NCBI GenBank assembly: GCA_030684395.1
Contig: JAUXTT010000017.1
Location: forward strand, 124,001 to 188,000
Source of the DNA: Bacteroidota bacterium
Lineage (GTDB): Bacteria > Bacteroidota > Bacteroidia > B-17B0 > Aurantibacillaceae
Direction: 5' to 3'
DNA: 64,000 nt
Positions 17,024-26,267 of this stretch are shown here, in pieces (within the stretch, counting starts at the first letter, position 1; every line of letters starts with the position of its first letter). A model generated the notes under the pieces. The model did no database searches and was not told the origin of the DNA. It worked only from the letters and a program-made list of their open reading frames with translations. The translations under genes were made by a program, and so were the position numbers.

Positions 17024-18505
17024 ATGAAATTGAAAATACTGCTCCTACTCATTATAAGTTTTTCATTACAAGTGTTTTCTCAGGAAATTCCACCCGTTCC
17101 AAAAACATTTATTCAGGATAACACAGGTATAGTTGAAAAAGTATATTGGGACTCCATTAATAACCTACTTGCCGACCTTGAAGAACAAACCGGAACACAA
17201 TTTATTGTTTATGTAGCCGACAGCCTGAACGGAGAAGTATTGGAGAACTACGTAAACAAAATGTATAACACATGGGCTCTAGGCTCAAAAGGAAATGATA
17301 ACGGAATTCTATTAGCGGTGTTTATTAAGGATAGAAGTTTTAGAATAGAAATTGGTTACGGTTTGGAAGGAAAAATACCGGACTTGCTTTCATACAAGTA
17401 TCAGGAAAGGTACATGGTTCCGCGATTTAAGGAAGGGAATTACGGACAGGGAATATTGGATTGTTCAAAAGCATTGGCAGACGCCGCTTCAGACTTTTTA
17501 TGGGATTTTTACGGGGAGAAAAAACAAAGAGAAATAGATAGCCTGATCATTAATGATGAAGCAAGATTGCTTAGTGATGATGAAAGGGCAAAAGTAATTT
17601 ATAGCCTGCACTCCGGATATGAATATACTGATTACACCGATTTTAAGGTCTACTTTTACACTACTAATTCAAAAGACGCTTCATTCTTACAAAGTAAACT
17701 GGAGAAAATTTGGGAAGAGATTCAGAAGAAACAGGAATTCGTTCCCAACAAGATTCTTGTAGGAATATCCGCCTCCAGACCTTTCTTCGGTTGTTTTGTA
17801 GATGACAACCTGAAAAAAGAGTTTTCACTACAAACAATAAACGCTATTCAGGAAATGGACTACGGTCAGTTTTTGATGGATGAATGGAACTCCAAAGAAC
17901 ATTATTATTTACTCTCCAATTTAAAAAACGAAGTAATTGGTAATATAGAATTTTATAAATTCAAACAAAAAAATCCTATTTATGTTTCCATATTTTCAAA
18001 TGTATATACCCGCCCGTCTGACCTCATGTGGAACCATAGTTCTATGCTTGCATTTTCCTGGATCTTTTTGGCTCTCGCTATTCCCATACTAATTATTGTA
18101 ACACTTGTGTTATTGAACAGAAGCCTGGAAACAAAGACAAAAAAAATCCTGATTGCCTGGTCCTTCCTTAACTATTTACTTCCTTTTTTAGGATACCTGG
18201 TTCAATTATTTTTAATTGCCAAAGTAATTAAGCTCCTAAGAAAAAAAGGAAACTATTTAGAGAAGATCAAGATCATAAATGAAAAAAGCTATTTCGGTTA
18301 CCTGAAGGATTTCTTTACCGCTAAGGGAGGAGGAGGATCTTATTCATATAGTTCATCCGGCTCTTCTTATAGTTCAGGATCGTCTTACAAATCAAGTTCC
18401 TCAAGTAGTAGTTACAGTAGTAGTTCCTCATCCAGTTCATCGCGCAGTTTTGGCGGTGGAGGTGGAGGTAGATCAGGTGGTGGTGGAAGCAGCGGAAAGT
18501 GGTAA
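17024..18505 (+). CDS. TPM-domain (YgcG-like) protein with low-complexity Ser/Gly tail
   Basis: The start is taken at ATG 17024, giving signal peptide MKLKILLLLIISFSLQVFS; an upstream in-frame ATG at 16955 would overlap the preceding gene and spoil the signal sequence. Residues about 30-165 form a TPM domain (DNTGIVEKVYWDSINN, GSKGNDNGILLAVF, IEIGYGLEGKIPD), found in YgcG-family and repair-associated phosphatase-like proteins. A second, unrecognised domain follows (about 175-310), then one or two membrane segments (about 335-400). The last about 65 residues are almost only Ser, Gly and Tyr, ending in Gly runs, as in many YgcG proteins. Role unknown. Confidence 0.8.
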   Translation: MKLKILLLLIISFSLQVFSQEIPPVPKTFIQDNTGIVEKVYWDSINNLLADLEEQTGTQFIVYVADSLNGEVLENYVNKMYNTWALGSKGNDNGILLAVFIKDRSFRIEIGYGLEGKIPDLLSYKYQERYMVPRFKEGNYGQGILDCSKALADAASDFLWDFYGEKKQREIDSLIINDEARLLSDDERAKVIYSLHSGYEYTDYTDFKVYFYTTNSKDASFLQSKLEKIWEEIQKKQEFVPNKILVGISASRPFFGCFVDDNLKKEFSLQTINAIQEMDYGQFLMDEWNSKEHYYLLSNLKNEVIGNIEFYKFKQKNPIYVSIFSNVYTRPSDLMWNHSSMLAFSWIFLALAIPILIIVTLVLLNRSLETKTKKILIAWSFLNYLLPFLGYLVQLFLIAKVIKLLRKKGNYLEKIKIINEKSYFGYLKDFFTAKGGGGSYSYSSSGSSYSSGSSYKSSSSSSSYSSSSSSSSSRSFGGGGGGRSGGGGSSGKW

Positions 18506-18516
18506 TTCTAATTTCC

Positions 18517-18657
18517 AACACAGAGGCCTCAGAGAAAGGTGAGAGGTCCACAGAGTTTTTTTCTGTTTACGGCAAATTATATTGCTTACTTTAACCAAAT
18601 AAACCATCTCTTTAAATTAACTCAGTGTAACTATGAAAACTCAGTGAACTCTGTGTT
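18517..18657. repeat. Intergenic inverted repeat, CTCTGTG type (copy 1)
   Basis: Arms AACACAGAG (18517-18525) and CTCTGTGTT (18649-18657) bracket a region rich in CACAGAG, CTCAG and GTGAACTC words. It begins 12 bases after the stop of the TPM-domain gene and ends close to the rsmA promoter. Confidence 0.6.
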
Positions 18658-18665
18658 AAAAACCG

Positions 18666-18673
18666 TACTTTTG
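18666..18673 (+). promoter_or_regulatory. -7 element of rsmA
   Basis: TACTTTTG matches TAnnTTTG and ends only four bases before the rsmA ATG at 18678, so the transcript may be leaderless or almost so. No -33 TTTG is visible at the right distance. Confidence 0.45.
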
Positions 18674-18677
18674 CCAC

Positions 18678-19454
18678 ATGCAACCGGTAAGAGCGAAAAA
18701 ACATTTAGGCCAACATTTTCTGGCAGATAGAAATATTGCAGAACGAATTGTAAATGGTTTACCTGAAGAAGCTTTTAAAGATGATCTTATTGAGATAGGG
18801 CCGGGAACAGGTGTTCTAACTCAATTCATTCTACCTAAAAAACCAAGTGGATTTTTTGGATTGGACCTCGATCAGGAATCGATTGATTATTTAAAACAAA
18901 CTTATCCGGATCGTGCAGAAAGTTTTATTTACTGCGACTTTCTAAAATACCCGATAGAAACTCTTGTAAAAGCTCCTTTCAGTATCATCGGAAATTTCCC
19001 TTACAACATTTCTTCGCAGATCATGTTTACCGTATTGGAACATAGAAACAGCGTGAACTATGTAGTTGGTATGTTTCAGAAAGAAGTTGCAAAACGTATC
19101 GCTGAAAAACCCGGAAGTAAAGAATACGGAATTTTAAGTGTATTACTTCAGGCTTATTTTGATATTAAGTATTTGTTTACGGTACAGGCAGGTTCTTTTA
19201 ATCCGCCGCCAAAAGTATTATCAGGTGTTATTCAGTTAAAAAGAAACAACGTTGAAAAACTGGATTGCGATGAGAAATTATTTTTTCTTGTTGTAAAAAC
19301 CGCATTCAATCAGCGCCGTAAAACAATGCGGAATGCTTTGAAAGTTATTCTTACACAACCTTTCGATCATCCTTTATTAGATAAACGTGCAGAACAAATC
19401 GGAGTAAGTGATTTTGTGTTTTTAACGCATGAAATCGGAAAACTATCCGTTTAA
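18678..19454 (+). CDS. rsmA: 16S rRNA dimethyladenosine transferase
   Basis: This 258-residue SAM-dependent methyltransferase (KsgA) dimethylates two adjacent adenines near the 3' end of 16S rRNA. KKHLGQHFLAD at the N-terminus, IGPGTGVLTQ (SAM-binding motif I) and NFPYNISS (the catalytic N-L/F-P-Y motif) are diagnostic. It is convergent with asnS; the 108 bases between them are almost filled by an inverted repeat. Confidence 0.96.
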   Translation: MQPVRAKKHLGQHFLADRNIAERIVNGLPEEAFKDDLIEIGPGTGVLTQFILPKKPSGFFGLDLDQESIDYLKQTYPDRAESFIYCDFLKYPIETLVKAPFSIIGNFPYNISSQIMFTVLEHRNSVNYVVGMFQKEVAKRIAEKPGSKEYGILSVLLQAYFDIKYLFTVQAGSFNPPPKVLSGVIQLKRNNVEKLDCDEKLFFLVVKTAFNQRRKTMRNALKVILTQPFDHPLLDKRAEQIGVSDFVFLTHEIGKLSV

Positions 19455-19456
19455 AT

Positions 19457-19552
19457 TTTCAACACAGAGTTTCTGAGGAACACAGAGTTACTCTGAGAAT
19501 ACTTCACTGATCTCTGTGCAACTCTCTATACTCTGCGGCCTCTGTGTTGAAA
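19457..19552. repeat. Intergenic inverted repeat, CTCTGTG type (copy 2), between convergent genes
   Basis: Perfect 13-base arms, TTTCAACACAGAG (19457-19469) and its complement (19540-19552), with shorter internal repeats (AACACAGAGTTACTCTGAG). It starts two bases after the rsmA stop and ends ten bases before the asnS stop. It could act as a two-way terminator or mRNA-end stabiliser, but it is not of the compact GC-stem/U-tract kind. Confidence 0.75.
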
Positions 19553-19562
19553 TTCGGTTAGA

Positions 19563-21014
19563 TTAAAACTCCGCACTCTTCGGAGTCCTTGGAAAAGCAA
19601 TTACATCACGGATGTTAGTCATACCCGTTACAAATAACACCAAACGCTCGAAACCAAGGCCAAATCCTGCATGTGGACAAGCGCCAAATCTTCTTGTATC
19701 TAAATACCAATACATTTCCTCAATTGGTAAGTGCATTTCTTTCATACGAGTTTCTAATAATTCCAAACGCTCTTCACGTTGAGAACCACCTACGATCTCT
19801 CCAATGCCAGGGAATAAAATGTCCATCGCTCTTACCGTTTTTCCATCATCGTTCTGACGCATGTAAAATGCTTTGATGTCTTTTGGATAATCAGTAAGAA
19901 TAACCGGTTTCTTAAAATGTTTTTCTACTAAATAACGTTCGTGCTCGCTTTGCAGATCAACTCCCCACTCGTTAACAAGGTATTGGAATTTTTTCTTTTT
20001 GTTATGATTGCTTTCACGTAAAATAGAAATAGCTTCCGTATAAGTAACACGTTCAAATTTATTATCAATACAGAATTGTAGTTTTTCCAACAAGCTCATT
20101 TCGCTACGTTCGATCTGAGGTTTGTTTTTTTCCTCGTCCAACAGACGTTGATTTAAGAATTCAATGTCTTCACGGTTATGCTCTAATGCATATTTAATAA
20201 CGTAATGCAATAACTCTTCTGCAAGATCCATGTTATCGTTCAGATCAAAGAAAGCCATCTCCGGCTCTATCATCCAAAACTCTGCTAAGTGACGAGTAGT
20301 ATTTGAGTTCTCAGCTCTGAAAGTTGGACCAAAAGTATACACTTCACCAAATGCCATTGCAGCTAACTCACCCTCTAACTGACCTGATACAGTAAGGTTT
20401 GTAGCCTTACCAAAAAAGTCTTGTTTAAAATCGATTTCACCCGCTTCGTTTAATGGAGCTTTATTAATGTCTAATGTTGTTACCTTAAACATCTCCCCTG
20501 CTCCTTCTGCATCACTTGCTGTAATGATGGGTGTGTGCATGTAAACAAATCCTTTGTCGTTGAAGAATTTATGTACTGCATAAGCCAATGAATGACGAAT
20601 ACGAAAAATTGCCCCGAATGTATTGGTACGGAAACGTAAATGCGCGATCTCTCTTAAAAACTCTAATGAGTGTGCTTTTGGTTGTAATGGATAAGAATTC
20701 GGTTTACTAATATCCGATTCCGCATCACCATATATTTCAATAGCAGTTACAGCAACTTCTACTTTTTGTCCCTTCCCTTGTGAAGCGATCAATGTACCTG
20801 TTACACCCACACAAGATCCCGGAGTAATGCGTTTCATAGTTGCATCATCAGTAACACCTGCATTTAAAACTGCCTGAATATTATTTATAGTTGAACCATC
20901 GTTGATGGCAATGAATTGAGTGTTTCTGAAAGTACGAACCCAACCTTTCACAGTTACTTGCTGTCCTGTTGGTTCAGTATTGATAAGCTCTTTAATTTTT
21001 GTACGCTTTTGCAT
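19563..21014 (-). CDS. asnS: Asparagine--tRNA ligase
   Basis: This 483-residue class IIb aminoacyl-tRNA synthetase has an N-terminal OB-fold ([15 protein letters not shown]), motif 2 ([25 protein letters not shown]) and motif 3 ([12 protein letters not shown]). Asn specificity rather than Asp is indicated by the length and [11 protein letters not shown]. It charges tRNA-Asn in the cytoplasm. A -7-like TAAATTTG lies on the minus strand at 21040-21047. Confidence 0.95.
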   Translation of the reverse strand: MQKRTKIKELINTEPTGQQVTVKGWVRTFRNTQFIAINDGSTINNIQAVLNAGVTDDATMKRITPGSCVGVTGTLIASQGKGQKVEVAVTAIEIYGDAESDISKPNSYPLQPKAHSLEFLREIAHLRFRTNTFGAIFRIRHSLAYAVHKFFNDKGFVYMHTPIITASDAEGAGEMFKVTTLDINKAPLNEAGEIDFKQDFFGKATNLTVSGQLEGELAAMAFGEVYTFGPTFRAENSNTTRHLAEFWMIEPEMAFFDLNDNMDLAEELLHYVIKYALEHNREDIEFLNQRLLDEEKNKPQIERSEMSLLEKLQFCIDNKFERVTYTEAISILRESNHNKKKKFQYLVNEWGVDLQSEHERYLVEKHFKKPVILTDYPKDIKAFYMRQNDDGKTVRAMDILFPGIGEIVGGSQREERLELLETRMKEMHLPIEEMYWYLDTRRFGACPHAGFGLGFERLVLFVTGMTNIRDVIAFPRTPKSAEF

Positions 21015-21069
21015 AATTATGTCTTTTAAAAAAGGATTACAAATTTAGGAGAATTTTTGGGTTATTTCC

Positions 21070-21134
21070 CGCAGATTTCGCAGATTTACGCGGATTAAAT
21101 TTTAATGTCAGCTTTTCTTATAAACTCAAATCTG
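21070..21134. repeat. Intergenic inverted repeat, CAGATT type (copy 2)
   Basis: CGCAGATTT-CGCAGATTT-ACGCGGATT stands as a short direct array (21070-21097), with a complementary AAATCTG at 21128-21134. It lies between asnS and the haem lipoprotein gene and shares words with the copies at 14471 and 51444. Confidence 0.55.
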
Positions 21135-21165
21135 TCTTAGCTCTCACATCTTGGCTATTGAATCC

Positions 21166-22572
21166 TTACTTCTTCTCCAACGAAATATTCTCATCTCCCG
21201 CCTGATAGGGCAGAAAAGAAAAAATGAATTGCAACATTTCCTCTGTGGTTTGCATGCTCTCGTTCCCTTCTCCTTCACTTATTTCACGAGGTGGGTGATA
21301 AGGGTTGTTTGGATTTTGAGCCGTGTTATCATAAGTAGCAAACACATGGATCATAGAACCCGCAGGAATCTTTTTCATTTTTTGGAAAGTGTAATAATAC
21401 TGCCATCTGAACTCCCACTTGTTTATTTTGATAATGCGAATTGTATCATTAGAAGGAGTCAATGCATAAGCCAACATACTTTTTCCAACCAAATGCATGT
21501 GCGGATTTACAGAGAGTAATGAAATATCCTCCGGCACCTGCCATTGTGTATGGAATGTTTTTATCTCATTTGGCGGAATAACCAATTTAGGTTCAATCGG
21601 AGCAATTCCAAAGGTTCCTAATTGTAGTTCTTTAATTGGACGTTTTGGAGAAACAGGGGAGAAAAAAACATTGATATAAGAAGAATCGAATTGTTCTTTA
21701 TTACTTGGGCCGTAATGAATGTTCGCTAACAAAATTGCCCCGTTCTTTTTCATCACGTAACCACCAATGTTATCAGGGTAAACGGGCGGTGTGTAACCGG
21801 GTAAATAATAAACCGTATTCGGACTCAGGTTCGGAAATTCAGGTTGCATTTTGTCCGTATAATTTAAATTCATTTTACTGAATTGCTCCTTAAAATTATT
21901 GCGAACATCGGGCAATATTGACGCTCCTTTGTATTGATCAAAAGCGCGAAGATGATTATAACCTATCAAATGCCCGTTAACGTGATGCACCAATTTTCGT
22001 TTGCCTGGAACAAATTCGAAGTGTCTTACAAAAGTATCTTTAGAAAGTGTGTAGGGTAGTTTAATAGTCAGAAAATTATCGGTTCCGTTGCCTTGCAATT
22101 TTACCGCTGTTTGCATTGGAATCACCATATCAGGCTTACCAAAAAAAGAGCCCACATAAAAATCCGGATCAGGAAGTGCTTTCGTACTATCTCCCCGGAG
22201 TTTTCCCTGATCCACCCATTTTTTAACAAGATCAATTTCTTTTTGTGAAAGTGTACGCTCGCCGATAAAATGGCTATACTCCAGATCAGCCGGCCAGGGT
22301 GGCATATAGCGCGTTTCGACAGCAAATTTTATTTTATTCGCAGCTAATTTTGCATCGTTGTATGTAAGCAAATTAAACGGGCCGGATTCTCCGGGGCGGT
22401 GACAATTGGTGCAATTCTTAAATAAAATGGGGGCAATGTGTTCCGAATATGTGACTAAAGTATCTGAAGGATCTTTTGTTGAACCTTCTTTTTCAGTACC
22501 CGATGAACAGGAAAAAAGTAACAATCCGAACAGCCCTGCAAATAAGGAATTCAGCTCGTTTTTAAGATTCAT
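21166..22572 (-). CDS. Lipoprotein with c-type haem site and copper-monooxygenase-like C-terminal region
   Basis: With the start at ATG 22572 the protein has a lipoprotein signal (LLLFSC, lipid Cys22); in-frame ATGs at 22602 and 22593 lie further upstream. A single haem site C54-TN-C57-H58 sits in a short cytochrome module (CTNCHRPGESGPF). The C-terminal two thirds contain HHVNGH and NPHMHLVG, reminiscent of the His-x-His copper sites of type II ascorbate-dependent monooxygenases, and end just after a low-complexity segment. An exported oxidase or monooxygenase fed by the haem is plausible. The substrate is unknown and the copper assignment tentative. Confidence 0.7.
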   Translation of the reverse strand: MNLKNELNSLFAGLFGLLLFSCSSGTEKEGSTKDPSDTLVTYSEHIAPILFKNCTNCHRPGESGPFNLLTYNDAKLAANKIKFAVETRYMPPWPADLEYSHFIGERTLSQKEIDLVKKWVDQGKLRGDSTKALPDPDFYVGSFFGKPDMVIPMQTAVKLQGNGTDNFLTIKLPYTLSKDTFVRHFEFVPGKRKLVHHVNGHLIGYNHLRAFDQYKGASILPDVRNNFKEQFSKMNLNYTDKMQPEFPNLSPNTVYYLPGYTPPVYPDNIGGYVMKKNGAILLANIHYGPSNKEQFDSSYINVFFSPVSPKRPIKELQLGTFGIAPIEPKLVIPPNEIKTFHTQWQVPEDISLLSVNPHMHLVGKSMLAYALTPSNDTIRIIKINKWEFRWQYYYTFQKMKKIPAGSMIHVFATYDNTAQNPNNPYHPPREISEGEGNESMQTTEEMLQFIFSFLPYQAGDENISLEKK

Positions 22573-22754
22573 TCGGGCAAAAAACAGTTTCATGAGCCAC
22601 AAAGATAGAAATTGCCTCAGATAAGCCGCTGATTCGCATCATTTTCCATTGGTTTTTCCCCAATTTTTACCTAAATTCGTGCCTCTTTTTTAGAACGCGT
22701 TCAAGTAAATAAATATTAAAACCATATAAGGCATTTAAGGTCATATAAGTTTTC

Positions 22755-22796
22755 TCTCTGTGAAACTCTTTAGCCTCTGTGTCCTCTGTGTTAAAA
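22755..22796. repeat. Half-copy of the CTCTGTG-type repeat abutting ileS
   Basis: CTCTCTGTG-AAACTCT, CCTCTGTGT and CCTCTGTGTT follow one another, matching the right arm of the copies at 18517 and 19457. No left arm is seen upstream. It ends eight bases before the proposed ileS start. Confidence 0.6.
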
Positions 22797-22804
22797 GAAA
22801 CGAT

Positions 22805-25800
22805 ATGAGTAAGTACCCTGAATACAAACAATTGAACCTTCCGAAGATAAGCGAAGACATGCTTAAATTTTGGGAAGAGAATAAGATCTTTGATAAATCG
22901 GTTTCTTCACGCGAAGGAAAAGAACCATGGGTTTTTTATGAAGGTCCTCCAAGTGCAAATGGAATGCCCGGGATCCATCACGTAATGGGAAGAACGATCA
23001 AAGATATTTTTTGTCGTTACAAAACCTTACAAGGCTTTCAGGTAAAACGTAAAGCAGGTTGGGATACTCACGGGTTACCAATTGAGTTAGGTGTAGAAAA
23101 AACTTTAGGGATTACAAAAGAAGATATCGGAAATAAAAAAAGTCCGAAATACATTTCTGTTGAAGACTACAACAAAGCTTGCCGTAAAGAGGTAATGAAG
23201 TACACCGACAAATGGGAAGACTTAACTGCGCGTATGGGTTATTGGGTTGATATGAAAAGCCCATACATCACTTACGATAATAAATACATTGAAAGTGTTT
23301 GGTGGTTATTACAAAATCTTTACAACAAAGATCTTTTATACAAAGGCTTCACCATTCAACCTTATTCACCCGCAGCAGGAACAGGCTTATCATCACACGA
23401 GATCAATCAACCGGGTTGTTACCGTGACGTGAAAGACAGAACTGCAACGGTGATGTTCAAAGTTGTTGATCCTTCTAAATTAAAAATAAATGGTCTTACA
23501 GGTGATGTTCATGTTTTAGCATGGACAACTACTCCATGGACTCTACCTTCAAACACAGCATTGGCAGTTGGAACATCTATTGAATATGTTTTAGTAAAAA
23601 CATTCAATCAATACGACGGTCATGAAATTAATGTGATCCTTGCAAAAGAACGTTTGGCTGCTTATTTAAATCCTAAAGGCTTAGATGCTGAATTTGTTTT
23701 CAAAGCAGGTGATAAGGTTATTCCATACAAAATACTTGCTGAGTTCAATGGTTTTGATCTGGAAGGTTTACGCTACGAACAACTACTTCCCTTCGTGAAA
23801 CCTGATGGTGATGCATTCAGAGTAATATTAGGTGATTTCGTCACTACCAGCGATGGTACAGGTATCGTACACATTGCCCCTACTTTTGGTGCGGATGATA
23901 TGCGTGTTGCACGTGAGGCAAATATTCCATTATTGCTTACTAAAAATGCGGATGGTAATGATGTTCCTTTGGTTGATTTGCAAGGAAAATTTGTTGCTGA
24001 AATAAACGACGGTATTTTCTTGTACGGAAAAGAATATGTAAAAGAAGCATATTTAACTGATACAGAAAAAGAAATTGAATTCAAACATCAGAAACAAGTT
24101 TTAGAAGCTGCAGGAAAAATAAAAGAACTGAAAGCGTACATCAGTGTTGATGAGCGTATCGTTCTAAAATTGCAGGAAGAAGGGAAATTATTCAAGAAAG
24201 AAACCTACGAACATAGTTATCCGCATTGCTGGAGAACTGATAAACCGGTATTGTATTATCCATTGGATAGCTGGTTCATTAAATCGACTGCGGCTAAACA
24301 ACGTATGATCGAATTAAACAAAACGATCAACTGGAAACCGGAAGCAACCGGTACAGGCCGCTTTGGTAACTGGTTAGAGAACCTCAACGATTGGAATTTA
24401 TCGCGTTCACGTTTCTGGGGAATTCCAATTCCTATCTGGACAAGCGAAGACAGATCGGAACAGATAATTATTGGTAGTGTAGAAGAATTAAAGGCACAGA
24501 TTGATAATGCAGTTGCAAAAAAGATGATGGATGCAAATCCGCTTGGCGAATACAAAGTGGGCGATATGAGTGATGCAAACTATCACACATTTGATCTTCA
24601 TAAACCTTATGCTGATACTATTATTTTAGAGAAGAACGGAAAAAAATTATTCCGCGAACCTGATCTTATTGATGTTTGGTTTGACAGTGGTGCTATGCCA
24701 TACGCGCAGGTACATTACCCGTTTGAGAACAAAGAATTAATTGATAATCACAAATACTTCCCAGCTGATTTCATTGCGGAGGGTGTAGATCAAACACGTG
24801 GATGGTTTTTTACTCTACATGCAATTGCTGTAATGTGTTTTGACAGCGTTGCTTATAAAAATGTTGTTTCTAACGGATTGGTGTTGGATAAGAACGGAAA
24901 CAAAATGAGTAAGCGTTTAGGAAATGGTATCGATCCTTTTGATACACTCCCAAAATACGGAGCCGATGCAACTCGTTGGTACATGATCGCAAACGCAGCT
25001 CCATGGGATAATTTAAAATTCGACCTGGATGGAATTACTGAAGTGCAACGTAAATTATTCGGAACACTTTACAATACTTACGGTTTCTTCTCGCTTTATT
25101 CTAATGTAGATAATTTTGTTGTAGATCACAGCAACGCAGTTCCGATGGCGGAACGTGGAGAATTAGATAAATGGATCATTTCGAAGTTGAACAGTTTAGT
25201 TAAAGATGTTACAAACGCATTTGATGAATACGAACCACATCGTGCAGCACGTTTCATTGAAGAGTTTGTAGATGAGCATTTGAGTAACTGGTACATCCGT
25301 TTATCTCGTCGTCGTTTCTGGAAAGGTGAAATGAGCACAGATAAAAAAGCTGCTTACGAAACGCTTCACGAATGTTTAACGGTTGTTGGACAATTAATGA
25401 GCCCGATAGCTCCTTTCTTTGCAGAATGGTTGCACAAAAATCTTACAGCAAACGATGCTAAGGCAGAAGAATCAGTTCATTTGACCTTATTCAAAAAAGC
25501 AGATGAGAAACTTATAGACAAAGGTTTGGAAGAGCGTATGGACATGGCTCAGCGTATTTCTTCCATGGTATTGTCTATCCGTAAAAAAGAGAATTTACGA
25601 GTTCGTCAGCCATTACAACGTATCCAGATCCCGATCCTGAATAAGGAAATGCAGGAGAAAATAGATGCTGTGAAAGAGCTGATATTATCAGAAGTAAATG
25701 TGAAAAGTATAGAGTTTGTGGATGAAAGCAAAACACAGATCGTAAAGGATCTGAAGTTAAATTTCAAAACCTTAGGTAAGACTTTGGGACAGCAAATGAA

Positions 25801-26260
25801 GGCGTTTCAGGCATTTGCCAATGAAAATGGGAAAGAGATCATCTCAGCAATCGAAAAAACAGGTAAATACAGCTGGAATGGTTTAGATATGAATTCTGAG
25901 GATTTTGAGATCATCCCGGTTGATATTCCGGGCTGGAAAGTAGCCAATAATGGGCCTTTGACCGTTGCTTTGGACGTTACTCTGAACGAAGCACTGATTC
26001 ATGAAGGAATTGCCCGGGAACTGGTAAATCGTATCCAAAACATCAGAAAAGACAAGGGTTTTGAGGTTACCGACAAAATAAACATCAAAATACAGAGAAA
26101 TAATTCCTTAGATACTGCTATAAAAAGCAATTTAACTTATATTTGTACTGAAACTTTAACTGATAATTTAGAAGTTGTAGAATCAGTGGCTCAGGCAGAA
26201 GGAATTTTGGTTGAGGTTGACGAGAACACAAGTACCCTTATTTCAGTTCAAAAAAATTAA
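22805..26260 (+). CDS. ileS: Isoleucine--tRNA ligase
   Basis: This class I synthetase of 1151 residues has a HIGH-type motif (GIHHVMGR, about 56-63) and KMSKR (700-704), an editing domain (WTTTPWTLPSN), and a C-terminal anticodon-binding region. The start is set at ATG 22805 (MSKYPEYKQL). An in-frame ATG 45 bases upstream would add residues read from a CTCTGTG-type repeat and is not credible. The H1-like/DksA-like gene follows seven bases after the stop. It charges tRNA-Ile. Confidence 0.96.
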   Translation: MSKYPEYKQLNLPKISEDMLKFWEENKIFDKSVSSREGKEPWVFYEGPPSANGMPGIHHVMGRTIKDIFCRYKTLQGFQVKRKAGWDTHGLPIELGVEKTLGITKEDIGNKKSPKYISVEDYNKACRKEVMKYTDKWEDLTARMGYWVDMKSPYITYDNKYIESVWWLLQNLYNKDLLYKGFTIQPYSPAAGTGLSSHEINQPGCYRDVKDRTATVMFKVVDPSKLKINGLTGDVHVLAWTTTPWTLPSNTALAVGTSIEYVLVKTFNQYDGHEINVILAKERLAAYLNPKGLDAEFVFKAGDKVIPYKILAEFNGFDLEGLRYEQLLPFVKPDGDAFRVILGDFVTTSDGTGIVHIAPTFGADDMRVAREANIPLLLTKNADGNDVPLVDLQGKFVAEINDGIFLYGKEYVKEAYLTDTEKEIEFKHQKQVLEAAGKIKELKAYISVDERIVLKLQEEGKLFKKETYEHSYPHCWRTDKPVLYYPLDSWFIKSTAAKQRMIELNKTINWKPEATGTGRFGNWLENLNDWNLSRSRFWGIPIPIWTSEDRSEQIIIGSVEELKAQIDNAVAKKMMDANPLGEYKVGDMSDANYHTFDLHKPYADTIILEKNGKKLFREPDLIDVWFDSGAMPYAQVHYPFENKELIDNHKYFPADFIAEGVDQTRGWFFTLHAIAVMCFDSVAYKNVVSNGLVLDKNGNKMSKRLGNGIDPFDTLPKYGADATRWYMIANAAPWDNLKFDLDGITEVQRKLFGTLYNTYGFFSLYSNVDNFVVDHSNAVPMAERGELDKWIISKLNSLVKDVTNAFDEYEPHRAARFIEEFVDEHLSNWYIRLSRRRFWKGEMSTDKKAAYETLHECLTVVGQLMSPIAPFFAEWLHKNLTANDAKAEESVHLTLFKKADEKLIDKGLEERMDMAQRISSMVLSIRKKENLRVRQPLQRIQIPILNKEMQEKIDAVKELILSEVNVKSIEFVDESKTQIVKDLKLNFKTLGKTLGQQMKAFQAFANENGKEIISAIEKTGKYSWNGLDMNSEDFEIIPVDIPGWKVANNGPLTVALDVTLNEALIHEGIARELVNRIQNIRKDKGFEVTDKINIKIQRNNSLDTAIKSNLTYICTETLTDNLEVVESVAQAEGILVEVDENTSTLISVQKN

Positions 26261-26267
26261 TAGGATT

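Noticed and set aside
19457-19552. CRISPR-like array
   Set aside because: The repeated words are short, inverted and unevenly spaced; there are no equal spacers and no cas genes.
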